Shown: in pieces, positions 18,125 to 25,269 of the stretch
Position numbering within the stretch: the stretch's first letter is position 1
Layout of the letters: each line of letters starts with the position of its first letter
Assembly (NCBI GenBank): GCA_025353105.1
Contig: JANXRG010000102.1
Location: 1-42,231 of the forward strand
Reading direction: 5' to 3'
DNA: 42,231 nucleotides
Source: Verrucomicrobiota bacterium
GTDB lineage: Bacteria; Verrucomicrobiota; Verrucomicrobiia; Chthoniobacterales; SZAS-18
Made by a program: the position numbers and the translations under genes
Notes under the pieces: generated by a model
The model's input: the letters and a program-made list of their open reading frames with translations, nothing else
The model's database searches: none
What the model was told of the DNA's origin: nothing

Positions 18125-19240
18125 ATGCCGATGCCTGTCATGTCGCCGTTGGACGGACTCGTCGCGCTCGGCGCGTTCGTGCTTGGCGCGAGCATCGGGT
18201 CGTTCCTGAATGTCGTCATCTACCGCCTGCCACTCGGCCTCTCGGTGAACGAGCCGAAGCGTTCCTTCTGCCCGCATTGCCGCCAGCCCATCCGCGTGCG
18301 GCACAACATTCCCATCCTCGGCTGGATGTTGCTCGGCGGGAAGTGCGCCGATTGTGGCGGCCCGATCTCCATTCGCTATCCGCTCGTGGAATTCCTCACG
18401 GGCGCCCTTTTCCTGGCGGTCTGGCTCCGCTTCGCCCTCGCCGACCCGTGGCTGGCCGCGCCGTACTTTGTCTTCGTGGCAATTCTGGTGGCGGCAACGT
18501 TCATCGATCTCGACCATATGATCATTCCGCACGAGCTGACCGCGGGCGGCGTGGCGGCGGGCCTCGGGTTCAGCTGTCTGCTCCCGCAACTGATGGATCA
18601 ATCCACGCGGCTCGCCGGCACGGGGTGGTCGCTCTTTGGCGCCGCCGTCGGTTACGGCCTGCTGCGGGTGGTCGTTGAGGTCGGGAAAATCGCGTTCGGC
18701 CGCAAACGCGTCTCGTTCGACCCGCCGGAAAAATTCGCCTGGAAGCGAGACGGGGATGACGACGCGCAGATCACGATGGGCAACGACGCGGAGCGTTGGA
18801 GCGAAATGTTTGATCGCGAGAACGACCGCCTCGACCTCGTCTGCGACCGGATCGAAATCGCGGGTCGCACGCATGAAAACGTGACGTTGCACGGCTACCA
18901 CAACCGCATCGAGTTGGGGACGGCGAACTACCCGCTGCGCATGCTCGACGCGTTCTCGGGCGTGGCGCGCGAGGCCACCTTCCCGCGCGAGGCGATGGGC
19001 CTGGGCGACGTGAATTTTCTGGCGGCCATCGGCGCGTTCCTCGGCTGGAAAGCTGTCTTGTTCACGGTCGCATCGGCCTCGATGGCGGGTTCCCTCGTCG
19101 GGCTCGCCATGGTGCCATGGAGGGGTCGCTCGCCTTATGGGCAATTGCCGTTTGGTCCCTATCTATCGGTCGGCGCGTTGCTCTGGTTGTTTATCGGCCC
19201 CGCCCTGGCCGAATGGTACTTCGGATTGTTCCGAAGCTGA
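18125..19240 (+). CDS. pilD: Prepilin peptidase / N-methyltransferase with a large insertion
   Basis: This inner-membrane aspartyl protease (family A24) cleaves and methylates type IV prepilins or type II pseudopilins. The N-terminal domain has the GSFLNVVIYRLP motif (25-36) and a four-cysteine zinc site (C49, C52, C74, C77). The catalytic aspartates are D128 in FIDLDHMIIP and D295 in GLGDVNF. At 371 aa it is about 100 residues longer than usual. The extra part (about 190-288, charged and hydrophilic, containing RIEIAGRTHENVTLHGYHN) lies between the two catalytic motifs. Downstream pilM-P-like genes fit its role. A hairpin overlaps the stop codon. Confidence 0.93.
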   Translation: MPMPVMSPLDGLVALGAFVLGASIGSFLNVVIYRLPLGLSVNEPKRSFCPHCRQPIRVRHNIPILGWMLLGGKCADCGGPISIRYPLVEFLTGALFLAVWLRFALADPWLAAPYFVFVAILVAATFIDLDHMIIPHELTAGGVAAGLGFSCLLPQLMDQSTRLAGTGWSLFGAAVGYGLLRVVVEVGKIAFGRKRVSFDPPEKFAWKRDGDDDAQITMGNDAERWSEMFDRENDRLDLVCDRIEIAGRTHENVTLHGYHNRIELGTANYPLRMLDAFSGVAREATFPREAMGLGDVNFLAAIGAFLGWKAVLFTVASASMAGSLVGLAMVPWRGRSPYGQLPFGPYLSVGALLWLFIGPALAEWYFGLFRS

Positions 19241-19246
19241 TTTTTT
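19219..19246 (+). terminator. Intrinsic terminator overlapping the pilD stop
   Basis: A perfect 6-bp stem, CTTCGG / CCGAAG with loop ATTGTT (19219-19236), is followed after CTGA by six T residues (19241-19246). The stop codon TGA lies in the spacer. It is the only hairpin with a T-tract I found in the window. Confidence 0.6.
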
Positions 19247-19260
19247 ACTGCCGATCGGAA

Positions 19261-19266
19261 TATTAT
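19261..19266 (+). promoter_or_regulatory. -10-like TATTAT upstream of small membrane gene
   Basis: TATTAT lies 24 nt upstream of the ATG at 19291 and just behind the pilD terminator, so it could restart transcription. The -35 region (TGATTT at 17 bp) is weak. Confidence 0.3.
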
Positions 19267-19290
19267 GTGCTGAGAATAGAAGACACCCGC

Positions 19291-19569
19291 ATGAACCCGA
19301 ACCCCTCTTCCAGCAACGAGCCCAAGATTCCCCGTGCCGATGCGGAAGCCATGATCAAACTGATGGAACAGGAATTGGCCCTGCAACGCGCGAAGCTCGC
19401 CACAAACAAGGCAACGGCCGGCGCCAACGTCGCGCGTTGGACCGCATTGGTGTTCGTGTTGCTTTTCCTCCTTGGTGTCATGATCTGGGGCTTTGCGAGA
19501 CTTCAGGCGGTGAAACTGGAAACCCCGACCCGGCCGCCTCCACCACCCTCGGCGCCCGCCCGGCGCTAG
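19291..19569 (+). CDS. Small membrane protein with N-terminal coiled coil (92 aa)
   Basis: Residues 15-45 form a helical, charged stretch (DAEAMIKLMEQELALQRAKL), followed by one transmembrane helix (about 50-70, WTALVFVLLFLLGVMIWGFA) and a Pro-rich tail. The ATG at 19291 is used because the open frame upstream overlaps pilD out of frame. This layout is common among small verrucomicrobial proteins of unknown role. It may belong to the envelope machinery encoded around it. Confidence 0.7.
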   Translation: MNPNPSSSNEPKIPRADAEAMIKLMEQELALQRAKLATNKATAGANVARWTALVFVLLFLLGVMIWGFARLQAVKLETPTRPPPPPSAPARR

Positions 19570-19607
19570 GAATTTTTGGGGATTCGCGCCGGCGAGACGC
19601 GGCCGAC

Positions 19608-19635
19608 TTCCCTTCCCACGGCCTCCCGCTATAAT
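19608..19635 (+). promoter_or_regulatory. Promoter with consensus -10 TATAAT
   Basis: TATAAT at 19630-19635 with TTCCCT (19608-19613) 16 bp upstream. The -10 ends 8 nt before the GTG at 19644, again giving a start at or next to the first codon. Confidence 0.45.
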
Positions 19636-19643
19636 CATTCCTC

Positions 19644-20765
19644 GTGCCGGTTTTGGATTCTGAACCGGCGCCCCGAGCCATGGAAGACGACGCCCTCATT
19701 CCCACGTCGCGCATCGATCCGGCCAACCACCTGCTGCCGCGGACGTCGCTGCAGCTCACGCTCGCCCAGTTGCAGAAGCTCGCCGATGATTTCGATCTTG
19801 GTCGGATTGTCCAGATGGATCGTCCGCTCGACACCCAGTGCAACACCACGGATCCGTTCCGCACCGGCCAGGGCACCTTCCTGCTGCGCGCCCGCCACGG
19901 CGAGGAGTTCGTCGAGCGCGTCGAGTACCTGCACTATCTCATCGACCAGCTCTGCGCGGATGATTTTCCGACGGCGGCGGTGGTACGGTCGCGTGCGGGC
20001 AAGAGCTGGACCACGTGGGGCGAGCGCATCGTGGAGATTCACCGATTCATCCCGCACGACCCGGGCATTCATCGCGACTGGCGGCGGATGAATGCGGCGG
20101 CGAGCGCATTGGGCGACCTGCACCGCATGCTCGAGAAGGCCGCGGCGGGTCGCACGCCAGTCCCGCCGGAAATGCGCAACGACGCCAACCCGCAGCAGTG
20201 CTGGATGCTGCTGCGCGAGGCCGAGCCGACGATCTCCGCCCACATCGGCGTGCATCCGCAGGCCGAGGCGGCGCTCGCGGTCATCCGACAGGCGCAGGGC
20301 TCACTCGAGCCGTTGATGGGTGATTACGCACGCATTATCGGAAGCCTGCCGTGGATGACCATTCACGGCGATTACCATTTCTGGAACGTCCTCTACCGCG
20401 CCGATCAGATCGCAGGCGTGGTCGACTTTGATTTCGTCCAGGAGCGCGAGCGCCTGTTCGATATCGCGTATGCCATGCAGAGTATCATCCTGCATCTGCG
20501 CCACGTGCAGGGCACCCGGATGAAGGGCTTCTCCGATCTGGCGTGGAGCAATGCCCGAATCTGGGTCGATCTATACGACGAGGCGGCACCGCAGCCGCTG
20601 ACGGCCGCGGAGCGCGCGTGGTTGCCGATGGAAATCCTCCGCATTTTCCTGGTCTGCATCGCGACCAGCTCCATGCAGGAGGACCCCGTGGCGACGGTGA
20701 TCAAGAACGGCCGTGACCTTCCGCTCTTCCTCTGGATCAGCGAGCAGAAGGATATTTTCCAGTAG
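19644..20765 (+). CDS. Aminoglycoside phosphotransferase/homoserine kinase-fold protein
   Basis: The C-terminal lobe has the APH-type catalytic loop IHGDYHFWNVLY and the metal-binding GVVDFDFV, both near residues 235-265. The N-terminal lobe has a GTFLLRARHG strand pair resembling the ATP-binding part. The family phosphorylates small molecules such as homoserine, choline or methylthioribose, or rarely proteins; the substrate here is unknown, and resistance to antibiotics should not be assumed. The GTG at 19644 gives 373 aa and fits the TATAAT box; ATG 19680 (361 aa) is the alternative. It sits between the prepilin peptidase and pilM, which may be coincidence. Confidence 0.78.
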   Translation: MPVLDSEPAPRAMEDDALIPTSRIDPANHLLPRTSLQLTLAQLQKLADDFDLGRIVQMDRPLDTQCNTTDPFRTGQGTFLLRARHGEEFVERVEYLHYLIDQLCADDFPTAAVVRSRAGKSWTTWGERIVEIHRFIPHDPGIHRDWRRMNAAASALGDLHRMLEKAAAGRTPVPPEMRNDANPQQCWMLLREAEPTISAHIGVHPQAEAALAVIRQAQGSLEPLMGDYARIIGSLPWMTIHGDYHFWNVLYRADQIAGVVDFDFVQERERLFDIAYAMQSIILHLRHVQGTRMKGFSDLAWSNARIWVDLYDEAAPQPLTAAERAWLPMEILRIFLVCIATSSMQEDPVATVIKNGRDLPLFLWISEQKDIFQ

Positions 20766-20794
20766 CCGGACGGCGGCCGCGGGGAAGTCCCGGG

Positions 20795-20822
20795 TTGCTT
20801 TTGCGCGACGGCTGGCTAAAAA
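20795..20822 (+). promoter_or_regulatory. Promoter candidate for the pilM operon
   Basis: TTGCTT (20795-20800) and TAAAAA (20817-20822) are spaced 16 bp apart in the 131-bp gap before pilM. It would give a leader of about 65-70 nt, ending in a C/T-rich tract. A second possible -10 (TATCAC) lies nearer the gene. Confidence 0.35.
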
Positions 20823-20896
20823 CCATTGGCATCGTCGCATCCGGCGGGTGTCACGGTTCTTGCTTATCACCATGTCGCTTCCCTTTTTCACCCCCA

Positions 20897-21958
20897 ATGG
20901 CAAAAGCGCTTAACTCCGCCGTCGGCATCGATCTCGGACAACACAACCTGAAGGGCGTGCTCTTGCAGCGCAAGAGTGGAAACCGCGTTCACCTCGCGGG
21001 TTACGCCATCCGGCAAACCGGGCCAGGCCCCATTCCGGGCGACAAGCTGGCGCATCACTTGAAGCTTCTCCTCCAGGAAATTGGGGGCACCGCGAAGGGC
21101 TATTCCGCCGCCGCCTCGAGTCCGAATGCCCTCGTCCGAATCATCGAGCAGCCACCCACCCCGCCGACGCTGCTCCGCGAGGCGTTGAAATTCAACGACA
21201 TGGTGCTTTTGAACCAGGACTGCAAAGAGTACGTCCTCGACTGCGACCTGCTCACGCAGCCGAAGAAGTCCGTGGCCGAGGGTGACGATGCCGCACCCGC
21301 TTCCGCGCCGAAGGCGCTGCGCTACCTCGTCGGTGGCCTGCCCCGGAGTGACGTGACGGAAATCTACGATGCCTTCGAGAAAAACCGGACGACGATCAGC
21401 CGGTTGCAACTCGCATCGCTGGCGACGTTCAACGCGTTTGAATTCGCCAAGCCCGACATCTTCGCGAACGAAGCGTTCATGCTCGTGGACATTGGCCACG
21501 CTGAAACCGTCGTCATGCTCGGGTGCAAGCGTGAGCTCGTCCTCGTGCGCACGATCGACTACGGCGGCCGCCACTTCATCGAGGCGATCTCCGGTGATGG
21601 TGCGATTGATTTGGCCGCGGCGATCACGCTGGTCGAGAAAGGCGATCCGGGTCTGAACGAAGTCGGGCGCGCCTCGCTCATGACGCTGGCGCACCAGCTG
21701 CGCAGCTCGATTGGATTCTTTGAAGGCCAGCGGGAGGAAAACATTGCCCGCGTGCATTTTTCCGGCGCGCTGGTGCGGGCGGATCTCCCGCTGCAGATTT
21801 TGAGCGACGAACTTGATATTCCCTGCGAGCTCTGGGATCCGTTTGAAAAGTGTGAAATCTCCCTGCCCCGAAACAAACGCGCTGGCTTCCACATCGACCA
21901 GCACCAACTGAACGTCGCCTGCGGCGCCGCCATTGAACTGCTGCGCGGTGGCATCTGA
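20897..21958 (+). CDS. pilM: PilM-like actin-fold ATPase, type IV pilus/secretion assembly
   Basis: PilM is a cytoplasmic actin-like protein that binds ATP and the N-terminus of PilN. This 353-aa protein has the phosphate-1 motif AVGIDLGQHNLKGV near the N-terminus and the phosphate-2-like MLVDIGHAETVVML in the middle, followed by TIDYGGRHFIEAI. ATG 20897 is chosen, as the open frame upstream (from 20795) lies in the leader region and shows no conservation-type sequence. The genes for PilN-, PilO- and PilP-like proteins follow on the same strand. The initiator lies after a C/T-rich stretch with no Shine-Dalgarno. Confidence 0.88.
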   Translation: MAKALNSAVGIDLGQHNLKGVLLQRKSGNRVHLAGYAIRQTGPGPIPGDKLAHHLKLLLQEIGGTAKGYSAAASSPNALVRIIEQPPTPPTLLREALKFNDMVLLNQDCKEYVLDCDLLTQPKKSVAEGDDAAPASAPKALRYLVGGLPRSDVTEIYDAFEKNRTTISRLQLASLATFNAFEFAKPDIFANEAFMLVDIGHAETVVMLGCKRELVLVRTIDYGGRHFIEAISGDGAIDLAAAITLVEKGDPGLNEVGRASLMTLAHQLRSSIGFFEGQREENIARVHFSGALVRADLPLQILSDELDIPCELWDPFEKCEISLPRNKRAGFHIDQHQLNVACGAAIELLRGGI

Positions 21959-21994
21959 GCCGTCGTTCTGTTTACCTCGACTGTTTTCCCGACC

Positions 21995-22654
21995 GTGGCC
22001 CTTTCCATCAATCTTCTTCACGAGAAGCACCGGCTCGAGCGCCAGCGCCAGCGCGATCCGCTCAAGCTGGGCGTGTATATCCTCGCGGGCATCGTGGCGT
22101 GTTTCCTTGCGTATTACCTGATGGTCTGGGCGGGCTCGCAGGGAAAATTCAGCCGGCGCGACGACCTCCGCGCCCAATGGGACAGGAAGCAGCGCGAGTC
22201 GGCGAAGGTCACGGAGCTCGAAGTGGACATGAATTTGACCGCCGCGGCCTCCGCGGCATTGAGCAACCGGATTGAGAAGCGGTTTTTCTGGGGTCCCGTT
22301 CTCGACTTGCTATACCGCACAGTTCCGCCCGAGATCCAGGTGGCAAGCTTCATCGGGGCGAATCCGCGCCGCGCCGATTTCGTGACTGTGCAGCTCGACG
22401 GCGCGTCCGCCGGCCCGGAGCCACGCGCCGTGGCGGAGAAATTCCGGAATGCAATGATCGCGGCGCTGAGCACGAAGTACTCGAATGTGACCTGTTCGTT
22501 CCGCCAGCTCGAGGAGCAGTCCGGAGTCACCGTGAAAGTGGGTGGTCAGGATCTACCGACCGCGCGCTTCACCGTCGACGTCAGATTTCGGAAGCCATCT
22601 GCCCCGGCCCCACCGCCGCCGACCCCGCCGCCGAGGCCAAAACCGAAAGGCTGA
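21995..22654 (+). CDS. PilN-like inner-membrane assembly protein
   Basis: The protein (219 aa) begins with a short cytoplasmic segment holding SINLL, the PilN sequence that docks on PilM. Then come a charged stretch, one transmembrane helix (about 25-46), a coiled-coil part and a ferredoxin-like periplasmic domain. The C-terminal tail is Pro-rich (APPPPTPPPRPKPKG). It starts with GTG at 21995, 36 nt after pilM, and the next gene starts 2 nt after its stop. The periplasmic domain is too divergent to assign from sequence alone; position and the SINLL motif carry the call. Confidence 0.75.
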   Translation: MALSINLLHEKHRLERQRQRDPLKLGVYILAGIVACFLAYYLMVWAGSQGKFSRRDDLRAQWDRKQRESAKVTELEVDMNLTAAASAALSNRIEKRFFWGPVLDLLYRTVPPEIQVASFIGANPRRADFVTVQLDGASAGPEPRAVAEKFRNAMIAALSTKYSNVTCSFRQLEEQSGVTVKVGGQDLPTARFTVDVRFRKPSAPAPPPPTPPPRPKPKG

Positions 22655-22656
22655 TC

Positions 22657-23253
22657 ATGGTCTCGATCAAGCTCCCCAACATCAAGCTCAGCAAGGACCA
22701 ATGGCAAAAGGTCATCCTCAGCACCATGCTGCTGATGTTCACGATCTACTGTTATTTCCAGTTCCTCCTGAACCCGTTGACCAACGGCGCCATCGCGGCG
22801 GAAGCGGAGAGCGTGTCGTTGGAAAAGCAGATCAGCGAGGCGAACGTAAAGATGCGCGGTTTTAATGAGCTGAAGGCCAAAGCCGTGGAAGCCGGAGAGC
22901 TGGTCACGCAAGTGAACGCGTTCATTCCGAACGGCGCGCCCATCGCGTGGTTCCCGCCGCGCATGCGCAATTTTTTCGACCGCCAGGGCTTGAAAAACAT
23001 CGTCGTCCGGCTGCGCAACACCGATCGGCCCGAACCCGAGCTGGCCAAAAGCTTCATCAATGGCAACTGGAACTTTGAGGTTCCGCGCGCGGGTTTTTTC
23101 CCGCTCGGCATCGCGATCACCGGCTTGGAGAACGAGGAGTTTCTGCTCGAGATCACGGATCTGCGTCTCGTAACCCGCGCGGATGATCCGGAGGTCCTCA
23201 GCGTCACGATCGATGCTCTCACTCTGCTCAAGGATCCCACGTCCACCAAGTAG
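22657..23253 (+). CDS. PilO-like inner-membrane assembly protein
   Basis: A bitopic protein of 198 aa: a short N-terminus, one transmembrane helix (about 18-38), a coiled-coil segment (EAESVSLEKQISEANVKM), then a periplasmic domain with NWNFEVPRAGFFPLGIAITG, the kind of beta-alpha-beta fold PilO has. It lies directly after the PilN-like gene, the usual order. AAAGG 6 nt before the ATG is one of the few Shine-Dalgarno-like sites in the window. In Akkermansia, the pilus-region protein Amuc_1100 is structurally PilO/PilN-like, so this gene or its neighbour may be a distant relative. Confidence 0.7.
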   Translation: MVSIKLPNIKLSKDQWQKVILSTMLLMFTIYCYFQFLLNPLTNGAIAAEAESVSLEKQISEANVKMRGFNELKAKAVEAGELVTQVNAFIPNGAPIAWFPPRMRNFFDRQGLKNIVVRLRNTDRPEPELAKSFINGNWNFEVPRAGFFPLGIAITGLENEEFLLEITDLRLVTRADDPEVLSVTIDALTLLKDPTSTK

Positions 23254-23279
23254 CCCTCACCCACGCCACGCCCGAGCCC

Positions 23280-23741
23280 ATGAAACGCGCAGCCCTCCTC
23301 GTTCTCCTCGCCGCCATCGCGCCCGCTTGCCTTTGCGCGCAGGCGCCTCCCGCCGCGTCCGCCGCTCCGACCCCGGCTCCGACCGCGGCGCCCGCGCCAC
23401 CGGCGCCACGCGAGGTTAAGATTACAAATCGTTCGAGCTTCGATCCCGACGGCCCCACCAAGCGCAGCCCCTTTCTTCCCATCGGCTACGTCCGAGCCAC
23501 CAAGGAGACGCCGCGCGAAGTGATCCCCGACGTCCGGGCCGAAATGTTTACGATTTCCGCGATTCTGCTCGGCGATCCACCGCTGGCGATCATCAACGGC
23601 AAGGATCGCGGAGTCGGCGATCGCATTCCGGTGAATGCGTCCGGCACGGAATTCGTCATCGTGCGGCGCATCTCCGACGGACAGGTCACGCTCGACCACC
23701 GCGGGCGGGCCATCGTCGTCATCGCGGGACGCCGGCGCTGA
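23280..23741 (+). CDS. PilP-like periplasmic protein
   Basis: The 153-aa protein opens with a signal peptide (MKRAALLVLLAAIAPACLCAQA), then a Pro/Ala linker and a compact beta domain (AEMFTISAILLGDPPLAIINGK, then VGDRIPV and QVTLDHRGRAIVV) like the PilP/GspC homology region that meets the secretin. The cysteine at 17 does not form a canonical lipobox, so it is unclear whether it is a lipoprotein like PilP. It closes the pilM-N-O-P-like set; no pilQ follows. Call rests on order, size and fold pattern. Confidence 0.65.
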   Translation: MKRAALLVLLAAIAPACLCAQAPPAASAAPTPAPTAAPAPPAPREVKITNRSSFDPDGPTKRSPFLPIGYVRATKETPREVIPDVRAEMFTISAILLGDPPLAIINGKDRGVGDRIPVNASGTEFVIVRRISDGQVTLDHRGRAIVVIAGRRR

Positions 23742-23833
23742 GTGTCCGTCCACGTGCCACGGCCGTTCGGTGAATTCCGGCTCGCGTTCGCGCCCGCTCT
23801 CGCCCAAAGTGCGCGCTCGACTCCATCCGCTTC

Positions 23834-24277
23834 ATGAATCCCGTCTCGCGAATCTTTTCCACGCCCGCCAGCCTGGCGCCCACGGTGCTGCGACTCGCGC
23901 TCGCGGCCGTTTTCCTCTACCACGGCGGGCAGAAGGCCTTCGGTTGGTTTGGCGGTAAGGGTTGGACCGAGACGCTGACGCAATGGACCGCCGCGGACGG
24001 ATTGAATTTTCCGTATTGGCTGGCCGCGCTCGGCGTGCTCGCGGAAATCGGTGGCGCGGTGGCGCTCGTGCCGGGAATTTTTACGCGGCTGGCGGCGTTC
24101 GGCCTGCTCTGCAATATGCTCGTCGGCATTTACACGGTGCATCTCGCCAACGGATTCGGCGGCGCGGGCGGTTATGAATACCCCTTCAGCCTCGCGGCGA
24201 TGGCGTTCGCCCTCGTCTGCATTGGCGGCGGGCGTTTCTCGATCGACCGCGCCATCTCGCGGCAACTTCTGCCGTAG
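23834..24277 (+). CDS. DoxX-family membrane protein
   Basis: A 147-aa protein with about four transmembrane helices and the DoxX hallmark near the N-terminus (LALAAVFLYHGGQKAFGWFGG). The third helix region FGLLCNMLVGIYTVHLANGF and the C-terminal LAAMAFALVCIGGG also fit. Members are small inner-membrane proteins linked to thiosulfate:quinone reduction or redox stress, but most have no defined role. It stands 92 bp behind the pilP-like gene and is convergent with the DUF21 gene (14 bp). Confidence 0.85.
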   Translation: MNPVSRIFSTPASLAPTVLRLALAAVFLYHGGQKAFGWFGGKGWTETLTQWTAADGLNFPYWLAALGVLAEIGGAVALVPGIFTRLAAFGLLCNMLVGIYTVHLANGFGGAGGYEYPFSLAAMAFALVCIGGGRFSIDRAISRQLLP

Positions 24278-24291
24278 GGATCCGACGCGCC

Positions 24292-25269
24292 TCAAACGGA
24301 CTTGGCCCCGAGCATCGCCTGGATAAGGTCATCCATCCGGATGATCCCGGCCCCGCGACCGTCGCGAACCATCACTGCCACCTCGCGGCGAGCCGCCCGC
24401 ATCCGGCGCAACACCCGGTGCGCCGGCTCGTCCGCCGCCGCTAGCAACACCTCCCCCGCCTCGCCGCGCAGCGCGCCGCCGCGATCCAGCGCAACGAGGA
24501 GATCAAACGTCCGCCCGATGAAGACGGGCTTGCCTCCGCCATCCAAAGTCAACACCACATCCGTGCCGCGCTGCCGCGCAAACGCGATGGCCTCGTCGAT
24601 CCGCAGATTGTCGCGATGCGACAGGACCGGCGGCAGTGGTCGCGCGAGATCGCCGGCGAGCAGGCGTCGAAATGCCAGCATTCGTGTGATCATTTCCCTT
24701 TGGACCGGTTTCAGCGTCGCGTCGGACGCGACCAGGCTCCCGAATTGTTCGCGGGCGATCGAAAGGCGCAGCGGGTCAAACGCGCGGCCGAGTCCGACCC
24801 GGCGCGACAACCCCGCCGCGAGCGCCACCAGCGGCGAGAGCAGGCGGGTGGTCAGTTCAAGGGACCCCGCCAGCAACGCCAGCGTGCGATAGGGAAAGCG
24901 GCGAAAAAGCGCCTTGGGCAGCATCCGCACGCCCACCAGGAAGATCGGCAACAGCAGCGGAAACGCGGCGGCATAACCCCACAAGCCCATCGCGTTGACC
25001 AGCGTTGCGGTCAGCAGCGCCAGCGCCGCGAGATCCATGAAATTGGTGACGAGGAGCGAGGTCGCAAGCAGCCGATCCGGCCGTCGCAGCAGACGTTCGA
25101 GCCGCTGCGCGGCCGGCTCGCCCGCCCGCGCGCGCGCGCGCAATCGGGCCGGATTCACCGCGAGCAATCCCGCCTCAACCCCACTGAACACAAACGAAAC
25201 GAACAGGCAAATCACGGCCAGCGGGACGGAAGCCGGCTGGACCGCCAGCCAGAAGGAGAGCGTCGTCAT
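24292..25269 (-). CDS. DUF21/CBS membrane protein, short form (CNNM/CorC-like)
   Basis: The N-terminal DUF21 membrane domain (about 1-150) contains ICLFVSFVFSGVEAGLLAVNPAR, the family's opening helix, and LLVTNFMDLAALALL. A CBS-like region follows (about 190-320, with DEAIAFARQRGTDVVLTLD and RDGRGAGIIRMDDLIQ). At 325 aa it lacks the C-terminal CorC_HlyC domain present in its upstream neighbour. Such proteins are thought to move or sense magnesium or cobalt. The start ATG overlaps the neighbour's stop by 4 nt (ATGA), so the two are made together and may form a heterodimer. Confidence 0.85.
   Translation of the reverse strand: MTTLSFWLAVQPASVPLAVICLFVSFVFSGVEAGLLAVNPARLRARARAGEPAAQRLERLLRRPDRLLATSLLVTNFMDLAALALLTATLVNAMGLWGYAAAFPLLLPIFLVGVRMLPKALFRRFPYRTLALLAGSLELTTRLLSPLVALAAGLSRRVGLGRAFDPLRLSIAREQFGSLVASDATLKPVQREMITRMLAFRRLLAGDLARPLPPVLSHRDNLRIDEAIAFARQRGTDVVLTLDGGGKPVFIGRTFDLLVALDRGGALRGEAGEVLLAAADEPAHRVLRRMRAARREVAVMVRDGRGAGIIRMDDLIQAMLGAKSV

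Noticed and set aside
17717-19144. 475-codon minus-strand frame across the prepilin peptidase
   Set aside because: Antisense to a gene with clear catalytic motifs; its composition (His/Arg/Glu mix) is that of a shadow.
19644-20765. Antibiotic resistance (aminoglycoside phosphotransferase)
   Set aside because: Only the fold is shared; the sequence does not show a specific resistance subfamily and chromosomal context is housekeeping.
20888-22177. 429-codon minus-strand frame across pilM
   Set aside because: Antisense shadow; pilM motifs are on the plus strand.
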